This document shows positions 1 through 12,400 of a stretch of 64,000 bases of DNA, one piece after another. Location: assembly GCA_030248195.1 (NCBI GenBank), contig JASAND010013601.1:23164-87163 (forward strand), written 5' to 3'. The DNA is from Trissonchulus latispiculum. Its lineage: Eukaryota > Nematoda > Enoplea > Enoplida > Ironidae. Every line of letters begins with the position of its first letter. Positions within the stretch are counted from its first letter, which is position 1. The notes under the pieces were generated by a model, which was given only the letters and a program-made list of their open reading frames with translations, had not been told where the DNA came from and made no database searches. Both the position numbers and the translations under genes were made by a program.

Positions 1-81
1 CAGTCTAAGAAAAACAGCCCCTTCTCTCGCTGACCAGTGTACACTTTAAACTAAGGACTTAACACATCATTATGCATATGT

Positions 82-608
82 CATAAAGAAATAATGAGAA
101 ACGCCTGCCTGCAGTCACTAAGGCCGTAGCCTTAGTCCGAACAGGAGAGAGCCAATGGGCGCTGTGAGCGCTCTTACCCAGAGGGAACTAATCTCTGGAG
201 ATCCTGCCTGGTTGTCCAGAAGAGGACAGCCAGCTCGGCTCTATCTGTGCTGCAACATAGCCAGAGAAGGTTTTATCAAAACCTCTCTGACTGTGCTATG
301 CACAGAAAGAGGACTGCAGTGGCCAGCGGATCTCCGTAGAGATACAAACAGCATTTACGTCAAGAAAATGAAGTAAACGCTGGCCAGCAGGCGGATCCAC
401 GAAGGATACAAGGCATTAATCATAAAGAAACAATGAGATTAGTTCTCTCTGGGTAAGAGCGCTCACCGCGCCCATTGGCTCTCTCCTGTTCGGACTAAGG
501 CTACGGCCTTAGTGACTGCAGGCAGGCGTTTCTCATTATTTCTTTATGATTAATGCCTTGTATCCTTCGTGGATCCGCCTGCTGGCCAGCGTTTACTTCA
601 TTTTCTTG
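82..608. mobile_element. Nested 527-bp fold-back insertion with 18-bp flanking repeat
   Basis: The 18-mer ACATCATTATGCATATGT occurs at 64-81 and again at 609-626, immediately flanking this segment. The related copy near 41090 has a single version of this region without the insert, so the 18-mer is probably a target duplication. Two inverted blocks are visible. Bases about 82-170 pair with about 448-545, and about 358-445 pair with about 533-608. The 73-codon ORF inside shows no recognisable domain. An 18-bp duplication is long for cut-and-paste DNA transposons and is more typical of target-primed insertion. Confidence 0.7.
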
Positions 609-1557
609 ACATCATTATGCATATGTGTGTAGACAGTATATAAGTGTATGCTTTGTCCATATATTCAGTATATAATTGTGATATATGGTCACACATATAG
701 ATATTTGTTCTTTCGGTATATAAATGATTTTGTACAATCAAGAATAGATATTCAAATCCATTCAAGGAAATTAAATAATTGAAAATTAAGAATTGGAACT
801 TTATTATTACATGCAGTCCTATCAATTTTAATACAGCTGCTTTGTTGTAAAAGTAAAACATTCTGAAAACAGTGGGAAATTTTTTAAGTTTAGCATTAAA
901 CTTTTTGAATGCTTTGAGGTAAGGAAACTTTACTGTCATCTTAATTTATCCGTTTTATTTTAATGTCGGAAACTTTCAAACCCTTAGATACCATATTGAT
1001 AAATCAGTTCAGAATAACTGTTGTTTTACGCAGTTTACCTCTGCAAACAATTAGCTGTCCATTAAGGTTTATCATAGCAATTTCTAAGATATATTTTGTG
1101 GTAAACTTTATCAAATTTTGAACTTACGAAATTTTAATTTTTATTTACAGAATCTGAGAAATCTAATGATTTGAAAATTTTCCGATATTATAATAAAACG
1201 GATAAATTAAGATGACAGTAAAATTTCCTTACCTCAAGCATTCAAAAATTTTAATGCAAAACTTTCCAAAATTTTGAACTTTCGAGATTTTCTTCAACTG
1301 TTTCAGAATGTTTCACACTAAAACCTGTGCTATAATTGATAGAATTGCATGTAATAATAAAGTTCCAACTCTTAATTTTCAATTATTTAATTTCTTTGAT
1401 TGACTTTGAATATCTCTTCTTGATTGTACAAAATCATTTATATAGCGAAAGAACAAATATCTATATGTGTGACCATATATCACAATTATATACTGAATAT
1501 ATGGACAGAGCATACACTTATATACTGTCTACACACATATGCATAATTATGTGTTAA

Positions 1558-2564
1558 GGTGCTGGTATCGCTTTGTGTAAATTCGACCCTACGAGCTTCA
1601 ATTCTTTATGAAAGTGGAAGAAACTTTCCAAATATGTTATTTTCGTGCTCTTTAACATTCTGGGACCAGTCCCGCATTTTTAGGTCAAAAGATAAGAAAG
1701 TTTTAGTTTTTGCCCTTATTCTCTCAGTACATAGTCGCTACACCGGATTGGTTGTTATGGCTGGAAAGAAGGCACCAAGATGAACATTTTTGCTTTTACA
1801 ACTTTTGAGCTACCTCTAGTGGTTAAGGCAGTATAAGCCAAAAACGATTTTTGGGGACAAAAAATGGCCATTTTTGACGAAATCAGTTTTTTAAAAATTA
1901 CTGCCAAATCTTACAGACAATTTCGGCTTATTTATACTCAATCGATACACCGTCCAATTGCGCATTTTATCAATGCCTATTCGCTGGAGTTCGTTGCTTT
2001 AAGCTAAGGAATTCGCCGAAAAACCATTTTGGCAAAATTGCGATTATTTTGTTTTGAACATTGATTTCTCAAAAATTGTCCAATGGATTCGCGTGATTTT
2101 GGGCTGAATGAAAATTCGCCCTATTGCGGAGGGACATTTTTCTTGGTTTGAGCTAAAACATCTCCAGTTGTGAGAAAACTGAACAGAAAGTTGTGAAATT
2201 TCGTGTCATCGCGCATTTGCCGGATTTTCTGGAGTACTGAGACTTGTTGAGTCAAATCCAAAAAAATGTCCCTCGGCCCACATGTCCTTCATATTATGGC
2301 ACAAGAAAAAATTTTGGCCGATTCCACAGTTTTGAGAAATCGATGTTCAAAAATTTTTGGTCTATATTCAGTCTGTCAGATGTCAGCATGTCGGAAGTTT
2401 TTTGCTATTTTTTGCCAATTTTGCTAGTTTCGTAAGCTCATGTTAATGTACAGATTATAAGCTTTAAAACGATGTATAAAGCTCTTTCCAACTCCCAAAA
2501 TTGCGAAAGTTATAGCGTTTCGAAAAATCACCACAAAAGCACTGCACAAAAGAATACCAGCACC
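1558..2564. mobile_element. TTAA-flanked non-autonomous element (piggyBac-like)
   Basis: The segment begins GGTGCTGGTAT and ends with its complement ATACCAGCACC. TTAA flanks it on both sides (1554-1557 and 2565-2568). Removing it and one TTAA restores the inverted terminus of the surrounding element, which shows that it inserted later. A TTAA target duplication is characteristic of the piggyBac superfamily. No transposase is encoded and the short ORFs look random. It shares the GGTGSTG start with the element at 62263-63203. Confidence 0.8.
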
Positions 2565-2664
2565 TTAAGTCCTTAGTTTAAAGTGTACAGTGGTCAGCGA
2601 GAGAAGGGGCTGGTTTTTCTTAGGCTGGTGCGAGGCTGGGGCTGGGGCTGGAGCTGGTTTTACC

Positions 2665-3147
2665 CACACCCAAATAATTAACTATTATTAATTGATCAAT
2701 AACTTCTTATTACCTTTCCATTAAAATCATATATTCTACATATGCAAACGTTCAATATAATCTACAGCAGTTTTCTTTGCTTTCATCAAATCTATCTTTT
2801 CTGATTTTTTCAGATCTTTAGTTTTCTAGCTTACATTATTTTATATGTAATTATGTATTTGCAGTAAAAGTTAGACAAAGGACAAATAAAATCTGGTAAA
2901 CATCTGTTAAAACTGGAATATTTTCGGCATGGACTTGACAACTTTAGTAGCTGACGAAAAATTAGCCGCAATGAATATGGAGTAAATATTTAATACGGAA
3001 TATATATTTAAATTTGCCATATTGAAAACGAGATCTGGACTGGACATGATCTGAAACGGAAACTTCGTAGTTCGTAACACTAACACAATTGCCAACCTTC
3101 AATGTTTGTACTCACAAAAATATCAAACAGAAGTATATATAATTTAC
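2665..3147. other. ALG11 intron sequence, no recognised element
   Basis: AT-rich DNA on the 3' side of the last ALG11 exon in this window. On the minus strand it begins with the splice donor GTAAAT at 3147. I searched it for the next ALG11 exon (the segment after the HFGIGI block) and did not find one. That exon is therefore probably beyond the left edge, behind the transposon at 1-2664. Confidence 0.5.
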
Positions 3148-3477
3148 TATACCAATGCCGAAATGTTCGTTCCACATGGTATGAATGTTGATCAAAGCTT
3201 TGGACATTTCCTCCATCAGTTCCCCGTAGGATGCATTTATTTTCCACTCCAGACTGTGCTGTATTTTAAGTTGACCAGCCAAACGCTTCAGCGACTCAAC
3301 TCTATCCCAGTCTGTCTGATTTCGAACTCCACCAATCAGCACAAACTTAGCCTTCAGGTTCTGGTCTCCTTTAGACTGCAATCGCTGAAGCAAGCCAGCA
3401 AAGGCCCTCAGCTGAAGTTCATGATCCTTTTCTGGACGAAACTGACCAACGGAGACAATGCGAAACTGAGAGTCAGC
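3148..3477 (-). CDS. ALG11: ALG11 exon with GT4 glycosyltransferase core
   Basis: This 110-codon exon has acceptor TTGAACAG and donor ATA|GTAAAT, phase 0 at both ends. It carries [11 protein letters not shown], the start of the C-terminal GT-B half, then [10 protein letters not shown] and the acidic-aromatic block [12 protein letters not shown]. In this family the Glu of NEHFG contacts the nucleotide sugar. The next exon, expected to start V-E-x-M-A-A-G, was not found in 1-3147. Confidence 0.93.
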
Positions 3478-6400
3478 CTGTTCAAATATCAAAAATCATC
3501 AGATAATTGCAAAAGGTAACAAACAATTAACATATGGCAAACATAAGCAACCTAACATGAGAAACATAAACCATGGGGCTATGTTTTTGAAGAAATGTAC
3601 GAACGTATGCAAGAACGCTGACGAGAAATTGATGAAAGTTCATGCGGATTGCAGGGGACGTCTTCCTGTTACAAAAGGAAAATCTTAGTACATTAATAGT
3701 ACATAAAGTCAGACTGCAAATTATTATACAAAATTATGTATTTAAACAAAACTTATAGTAGCCAGTACAATAACATATAACGTACTAACAAATCTTCGGC
3801 CGTATTAGCTTTGATGTCCACTTCGCAAGGAGGATAAATAATAAAGGTAGAATCAGGGCGATTCCATAAATGTAAAATATGTCCATACGTCCAAGTGGAA
3901 TTGACCTGAAACAGAGGCACAGCACAATAGAAATGAATCACAGCAGACGGCAATGCAAGACCCATGACCCGACGAGTAATTTAAAACAAGATATAATATG
4001 CTCCTTCAGAGCAAAGAAAAGAATAAGAGCCATGGTTGAACATGCAAAATGCGGAATATTTTATTTCGGTTATAAATTAGATTAAGACAAGCTTCTAAAA
4101 TTAAAAATACTAATGAGTCTTAGTGAGTTTGGAAAAATCAAAATATAAGCTTGTTACTGTACCAATATGAGTGCATGCCAAATAGACTCATATTAGCACC
4201 GGCAACACAAGATGGTTACATTCTATTCTTACTACTTAACGCCGTTAATAATACAAGTAACAAAAATGCTCCGCACAAAAGGGGATAATATGTGTGTTGG
4301 GCCTATGTCTATCCTTTAAATTCCGGTTGAGAAAGGCATAAATCCGACAACCCAAAAGTTGCTCAGCTCACTTAGGGCTTTCATTTGATACCAAATTTGA
4401 CCACTTTTGAAAAATTTCATTTTTGACCGAAAATCGCCTAAGCCCCCACCCCACCCCACCACAGCACTCTACAGCCACTTTGAGCATGCAGTTCTATGAC
4501 AAAAGTTGCTCAGCTCGCTTAGCGCTTTCATTTGGTACCAAATCTGACCACTTTTGAAAATTTTCATTTTTGACCGAAAATCGCCTAAGTCCCCACCCCA
4601 CCCCACCACAGCACTCTACAGCCACTTTGAGCATGCAGTTCTATGACAAAAGTTGCTCAGCTCGCTTAGCGCTTTCATTTGGTACCAAATCTGACCACTT
4701 TTGAAAATTTTCATTTTTGACCGAAAATCGCCTAAGTCCCCACCCCACCCCACCACAGCACTCTACAGCCACTTTGAGCATGCAGTTCTATGACAAAAGT
4801 TGCTCAGCTCGCTTAGCGCTTTCATTTGGTACCAAATTCGACCACTTTTGAAAATTTTCATTTTTGACCCCATGGCCTCCCACCGACCTGACCCTCCAGA
4901 TGGCAAAGTGGAACCAGCACAGAAAGATGGGTGGGTCAGACGGCAAAACGGATGCGTGGAATGAGCTGGGCGCACCAGAAAACCCCTATAGACAATGTTT
5001 TGAGAGTCTATGTACAGTCCTATATGGTGTTCCCGGAAGTCGGTACCGACCGGACCCTCCAGGCGGCAAACTGGAACCAGCACAGCAAGATGGGTGGGTC
5101 AGACGGCAAAACGGACACCGGGAATGAGCTGGGCGCACCAGAAAACCCCTATAGACAAAGTTTTGAGAGGCCAGGTAGAGCCTACTATGGACCTCCAGGA
5201 AGCGGTTTCCGACTTGACCCTCCCGACGGCAAAGTAGAACCAGCCCAGCAATATAGACACGTCGGACGGCAAAACGGATACCGGGAATGAGCTGGGCACA
5301 CCAGAAAACCACTACAGACAAAGTTTTGAGAGGCCAGGTAGAGCCTACTATGGACCTCCAGGAAGCGGTTTCCGACTTGACCCTCCCGACGGCAAAGTGG
5401 AACCAGCCCAGCAAGATTGGTGGGTCTGACGGTAAACCTGACTACGGGAATCGATTCTCCGTGCCAGAAAACCATTGTATGGAAGATTTGAGCTTTCAAA
5501 GTTGAATAGGTAGCGAGAAATTTCGATTTTTCATTTTTCGAATTTTCGCCATTTTTGACGGGCCACTGTGGTCGCTAGGGAAGTGATAGAGAAACGCAAC
5601 CTGGACCGTTAGTTAGTTCAATATATGTAATTTCTGAATATAAAAAGAAATCAGCTCCAGCGCGTAACGTTCGACCTGAGCAACGACCACAAAAATGGTC
5701 ACTTTTCGCTATGAGCCGACTTTGTGGCGCCACTGCGGCGATGTGGCGCAGCTGCGGCGCAAAAAAGTTGTGATTCTTAAATTTTTTAGAGGGTACTACT
5801 AGACCCCATAGCCCTTTAGGTTGGCCCACCGCTGCAGATCACGTGAAAGCGGCGAACATTATGTACAATACAACCATCAAATAGGAGAAACCGGAAAAAA
5901 ACATTGCCGCCATAACCGGTCCGGGGCGCAACTTTTTAACGGTTAAGTGATACGGGGCTGAAACTTCACAGATATACTAAACTCGATGTGCTCTACAATT
6001 TGCGCATGAAATCTGCGCAGGATCTGCGCAGGATTTTGCGCAGCTTCTGCGCAGCTTATTTTACACTGTCTCCAGCCACTTTTCACACATATTATAGGGG
6101 TCGCTGCCGCGACCCCTATGATTACATACTACTAAAAATGGATTTACATTATATACAAAACTCCTCTTTTACTGTTCTAAATAAATTAAATTCTAGACTG
6201 TATATATTTTCTACAAGCAGAGACCCTCAAACAGTTCGAGTCATCTCAAAACAATTCTCTAAGGCAAATAAGCATATCCTTATTTTTTTCTTTTCTCAAT
6301 GAGACACTATTGTAAAATGCTAATTACAATTACCACAATTTATAATATAAATATTATAATGCCAACATGAGTCTATTTGGCATCTACTCATATCAGGCCC

Positions 6401-9400
6401 GCACCCAGGATTTTGAAAAGGGGGGGTCCAAGGTAAAACGCAACGGGGGTCTGGGGGGCGGAGCCGCCCAGAAGTTGCAGAATTTTTGCATTTTTGTCCA
6501 AAAACAGTACATTGGACGTTTATTTCTTGCAAAAGTAGGATTATCGCGCCGAAGCGCGAAAATTTTTATAAAATAGCTGTTTTTGCCATAAAAATAGCAA
6601 AAATTTTCCATTTTGTCATCCCAAAAGGGGGGTCTAGACCCCTTGAAACCCCCCCCCCCTGGGTGCGGCCTTGACTCATATTGGTAGGTTGACTTTTCCA
6701 ACCTCAGTAAGACTCATTTTAGCATTTTACAAGCATGACTTATTCTATTTTAGAACCGAAAATATTCCGCATTTTGCAATATGTTCCATCTTAACTCATA
6801 GTCTTTTCTTTGCTCTGAAGGAGCATTTTAGTTTTTACATGTCGTTGACATGAAAGCGTTAAAGATTCATTAAGCATTACTCTTGATAATCTGCGTGGTT
6901 CAATGACAAATTAGCTCAGTTCGCTCAGGCAACCATTCATTTAATATAAAACTTGACAAACTTTCGTATCCCACCACAACACTCTGCGGCCGCACGATGG
7001 ACAATGGACATAGTTCTATGAGAAAACAATTAGATTTTTGACCCAAAATCGCCGGAGACCCCACCCCTACTCCACCACAGCACTATGCAAACACTTTGGA
7101 TATGCAGTTCTATGACAAAATTTGTTCAACTTAGGGTTTTCGTTTGTTATCGAATCCCTTTTTAAGGGGGGGGGCGACTAAAATGGGGGTGCCCCAAATT
7201 TGTCTGATTGGCCTACTTTTTGGCGAAGTTAAACAGCATGGGTGTGGTCAAAAAATACTTGGTCGTTGGTTCTTAGCTTCCTTCCAGCCATGTGCAGCCG
7301 TCGCGTTTATGTGCCCGACCCCCCCTTTTTCACAACTACCAACATAATTAATTAAAAATCTCTGCTGAATTCAAGACCCAAGCTTCAAGCTTGTCATTGA
7401 CAAATATCATTTGGCACATGTGCCCCTACCTGCGGAAAAATACTAGACGTCAGTATCTTGTCTGCATCTAAAAGAATTACTGTTCAAAGTTGAAGTTAAG
7501 GCAAAATTTTGAAAACTTTTGGCTAACGAAAGGATATATTTCGTCACTGGTGCGAGCTATAAGGCTGTAATTTGGCATACAGAGGCCCTATAGAAGTACT
7601 CATTTGTGCAAATGGCAAGAAATTCTGCCGAGTGAAAAAATTTTTATGTCAACTTTAATCTTCAAAAATTGCCAAAATCGCCGTTTTCAGTCTGGCGGAT
7701 CCTATGTAAAAGCTTTCTGCAGCCATAGAAGTAGCAAACCTTCACTAATCGAGCTGAAATCGTATGTGGGTGTGTTTTCAACCACGCTGAGTTCAAATAT
7801 CTCAAAAAATCTTAATTTAAAAAAAATTGATTTTTTCGATTTCTGGGGTACTATTACCCAAAAAAGGCGATTTTGTCAATTTTTGAAGATTAAAATTGGC
7901 ATAAAAGTTTTTCACTCGGCAGAATTTCTTGCCATTTGGCACAAATGAGTACTCCTATAGGGCCTCTGTATATGCCAAATTACAGCCTTATAGCTCGCAC
8001 CAGTAATGAAATATTCCTTTCGTTAGCCAAAAATTTTCAAAATTTTGTCAAAACTTCAACTTTGAACAGTAATTCCCTTAGATGCAGATAAGATGCAGAC
8101 CAAGGCCGCACCCAGGGGGGGCGGGTTCAAGGGGTCTAGACCCCCCCTTTTTGGGGTGACAAAATGGAAAATTTTTGCTATTTTTATGGCAAAAACTGCT
8201 ATTTTTTAAAAAATTTTCGCGCCTTCGGCGCGATAATTCACTTTTTGCAAGAAATAAACGTCCAATGTACTGTTTTGGGACAAAAATGCAAAAATTCCTC
8301 AACTTCTGGGGGGCTCCGCCCCCCAGACCCCCCGTTGCCTTTTACCTTGGACCCCCCCTCTTTTCAAAATCCTGGGTGCTGGCCTGATGCAGACGTCTAG
8401 TATTTTTCCGCAGATAGGGGCACATGTGCCAAATGATATTTGTCAATGACAAGCTTGAAGCTTGGGTCTTGAACCCAGCAGAAATTTTTAATTAATTATG
8501 TTGGTAGTTGTGAAAAAGGGGGGGTCGGGCACATAAACGCGATAGCTGCACATTGCTGGAAGGCAGCTAAGAACCAACGACCAAGTATTTTTTGACCACA
8601 CCCATGCTCTATAACTTCGCCAAAAAGTAGGCCAATCGGACAAGGTCGGGGCAAAAGTTTAGTCGCCCCCCCTTAATCTTGTTATTGTGTGTACTTGTGC
8701 TAAGATGCTTGCTGGCCAAAAAAACAATTGTTGTTCTTTGATACCAAATTTGACCACTTGAAAAATTTTATTTTTAACCCAAAATCGCCTAAGTATCCAC
8801 CCCTCCCCCCACAACAGCACTCTAGAGCCACTATGGGTATGCGGTTCTTCGATTTTCGGAAGCAAAAGTAATTCGAGAGTGAGAAACGAAACGTAGTCGT
8901 CGTCGCCCAAGGCACCAATCATATTGCGTATCCATATTATGGAGAGCCTACACCTCTACGCTCAGCCTACAAAGGGAAGCTCAGAATAGGGAAATAAGAC
9001 AGGTCCTCCCGGTCGGTAGCATAAGCTAAGGACAGGGGGTATCCAGCTTCGATATAACTGCAGATAAAAACGAAAAGGGGAATGATCAGCCATGCCCTGG
9101 GCTTATTCCAGTGGGTGGGGTGGCCCCCCATAAACACTCTCCCTCCAAAAAGTGGGTATATATACCCCTTTGGTATCAAAATTTGGAAATGAAGAAAATC
9201 ACTCAGATGGGAAATTTCTTTCAAAAGTTTTCCGGCTTCACCGGAGATTCTTACTTAAGTTTTACCCTTTTCAACACTAAATGTGCTTATTTTTGCGATT
9301 AAAATCAACTTTCACAGTGCATGCTGGAAAAATAGCGCTATTTTTAGCATATTTTTCGAAACAATTTCGCCCCGCCCGCCCCAAAACCCCTTGCCCTTCG

Positions 9401-12400
9401 GTCTTTTTGGGGCCATCCAAGAAACAATCCCTAGAATAAGCCCAGACGTCCCGCAAAATTGGAACCCATCAACCCGTTGACCAGACGGATACCAGGGGAG
9501 CACCTGTGAGAATCTCCATTTGATGGGGTCTATGTCCACCGGATTTCCCACGGAGGCGGTTCCATTCCCCTCCCACCAGCCAAACGAAACGTTAACCACC
9601 AGAGACATATCTGTGTACCAATATATAAAAGGGAAGGGAGTCCCTTGCAATTTCACAAGAATATAGCTCGTTTTGGTGGTTTAGGCGACGGTCCACTACC
9701 AAAAGACAAAAATGTTTAAGATGGAATGCTGCTAAAAATAACTATATTAAGCCACAAAGTGGCAGAATAAACGTATGGATACTTATGTGCAACAATTTCT
9801 GAAACAAAATTAACACACTGCTAACAAAGTATATAAGTTGGTAGCTAACCATAACTAAATGAGCACAGCGCCCTGCAAGTCTGTACAAGAAAGCAAAGAA
9901 ATGGTAGTAAGCCAGTTTTCCACGAGTCAGCAGTGGACTTCTGGATATAATCCCAGGATTGTTATAAGACTCTTGTCTTGAGGAAACACGATCTAACATA
10001 TCTGTGCTAATGGTGGGATAATGAGTGTAACAAACTACCTAAACAAAACGTGCACAAACAAACCGAAATTGACTATGTCGCGTTAAATCAGCCGGCCAGT
10101 GTAACCAACTTGGTTTAACGTTAAATTAACTAGCCGATTGATTCAATGTTAAATTGACCGGCCTTTGCATTTTGACCTCTATTGTTCTCATCTATATGAT
10201 AAATATGCCTATGTGTAAGCATGAGCGCACCCATGGGAGGGGTTTGGGGGGGGGGTGGTTTCGACTTCGCCTTTTGTCCGATTTATATATATATATATAT
10301 CCCCCTGGAATTTTTGGGAAGAAAGCAAAAACTCAGTTATTTTCAACTAAAAATAGGAAAGCTTTTGCGTCGGCAGCCGTCATCTCCCTTTTAGAAATGT
10401 TTCTTGCCTGTGGCTCTATTCCAGCTCAAGTTTGTAATCTTTTTGCGACTGCGGCACCTTTCTTTGTATTTTAAATTTTAAAATTTTCGAGACTGTGGAG
10501 CTTTCGATTTAAATTTTTAGTTTGTTTCTGCGTGCAGAGCATTTGTGTCTAAAGTCAATTTTAATCTTTTTGCGCCTACGGTCCATGGGAATAGTAGCAA
10601 TCTATAAGTATATGTCGTTTTACAAGTAACAAAAATGCTCCGCACAAAAGGGGATAATATGTGTGCTGGGCCTATGTCTATCCTTTAAATTCCGGTTGAG
10701 AAAGTAAAGGCATAAATCCGACACAGCAGCAACTTTTGGTGGATGGATCCATGGCGAAAGTTCTTCTGTTCGCTTCGGGCTTTCATTTGACACCAAATCT
10801 GACCACTTTTGAAAAAATCTATTTTTGACCCAAAATCGCCTAAGTCCCCGCCCCACCCGTCACCACAGCACTCTAAAGCCACTTTGGATACGCTGTTCTA
10901 TGACAAAAGTTTCTCAGCTCACTTATAGCTCTCATCTGACACCAAATTTGGCCACTTTGACCCCCCCACCCGACTGACACTCAAACGGCAAACTGGATAC
11001 CGGGAATGAGCTGGCCGCACCAGAAAACACAAATAGACAAAGTTTTGAGAGGCCACGTAAAGCCTAATATGGACCTCCAGGAAGCGGTTTCCGACTTGAC
11101 CCTCCCGACGGCAAAGTAGAACCAGCCCAGCAAAATAGGTACGTCGGACAGCAAAGCGGATGCCGGGAATGAGCTGGGCACACCAGAAGCCTCCTACAGA
11201 CAAAGCTTTGAGAAGCCAGGTAAAGCCTACTATGGACCTCCAGGAAGCGGTTTCCGACTTGACCCTCCCGACGGCAAAGGAACTAGCCCAGCAAGATGGG
11301 TGGGTCTGACGGTAAAACTGACTGCGGGAATCGATTCTCCGTGCCAGAAAACCATTGTATGGAAGATTTTGAGCTTTCATAGTTGAATAGATAGCGAGAA
11401 ATTCGATTTTTCATTTCTCGCCATTTTTGACGGGCCACTGTGGTCGCTAGGGAAGTGATAGAGACTAGCAACCTGAACCGTTAGTTAGTTCAATATATGT
11501 AAATTTCTGAATATAAAAAGAAATCAGCTCCAGCTCGTAACGTTAGACCTGAGCCACGACCACAAAAATGGTCACTTTTCGCTCTGAGCCGACTTTGTGG
11601 CGCCACTGTTACAGTGAAAAAAGATACGATTCTTAAATTCTTTAGAGGGTACTACTAGATATTATAGCCCTTTAGGTTGGCCCATCGCTGCAGTTCACGT
11701 GAAAGCGGCGAACATTATGTATATTACAATACAACCATCAAATAGGAGAAACCGGAAAAAACATCGCCGCCATAACCGGTCCGGGGTGCAACTTTTTAAC
11801 GGCAAGTGACACGGGGCTGAAACTTCCCAGATATACTATACTCGATGTGCTCTACCATTTGCGCATGAAATCTACGCAGGATCTGCGCAGGATTTTGCGC
11901 AGCGTCTGCGCAGCTTATTTTATACTGTCTCCAGCCACTTTTCACACATATTATAGGGGTCGCTGCCGCGACCCCTATAATATACGCTATACCGTGGCAA
12001 AACTGAGGAAAATCTAAGATAATGCTGACTGACGAAACCATTTTTTAATGTTGTACAAAAATAGGGGTCATGGTGAAAATCTTCAAAAGTTTAATAAATC
12101 TGGCCACTGTTTGAAAACCACGAGAATAAGGGGGGGGTGGGGGGCGGTTGCCCCAAACTTTCGCTTTCAACTTAGCATTTAAAGCTATAAACGATAGCAT
12201 TTAAACGTATCATCTTTTAATTATTGAACTACAGTAGCCTGCACCAGAAGGGTATAACATAACACTTGATGAACGTCAAGTTGACGATTATTGTAAACAA
12301 TTCGCCCTTTTCGGCAAAGTTCGCGAATGTCGCAATTCGCTCGCGAAGTATCGTGAACTTCGAGATTTCGTCAAGTGTTTCCCTTCTCGTGAAGGGGATA

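Larger units (their letters stand above)
1..2664. mobile_element. Outer fold-back DNA element, left end cut by window edge
   Basis: Bases 1-62 recur inverted at about 2565-2625 and include the box CTTCTCTCGCTGACCA. Inside these termini, arms at about 627-950 and 1196-1550 are again inverted copies of each other and include ATGCAGTCCTATCAAT-type sequence. The right end continues into GGCTGGGGCTGG repeats and GGTTTTACCC. No transposase is present, so the element is non-autonomous. Two later insertions (82-608 and 1558-2564) sit inside it. A diverged partial copy of the left half lies at about 41005-41815. The superfamily is unknown. Confidence 0.8.

Noticed and set aside
155..376. 73-codon ORF in the first fold-back insertion
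   Set aside because: No homology recognised, and the sequence is part of an inverted-repeat element.
3106..3519. Plus-strand 137-codon ORF overlapping the ALG11 exon
   Set aside because: Antisense shadow of the real minus-strand exon 3477-3148, with no domain of its own.
6094..6119. Helitron 3' ends
   Set aside because: The hairpin fits, but the CTRR terminus and 5' TC end are not visible, and several relatives are symmetrical fold-backs. Kept as an open alternative only.
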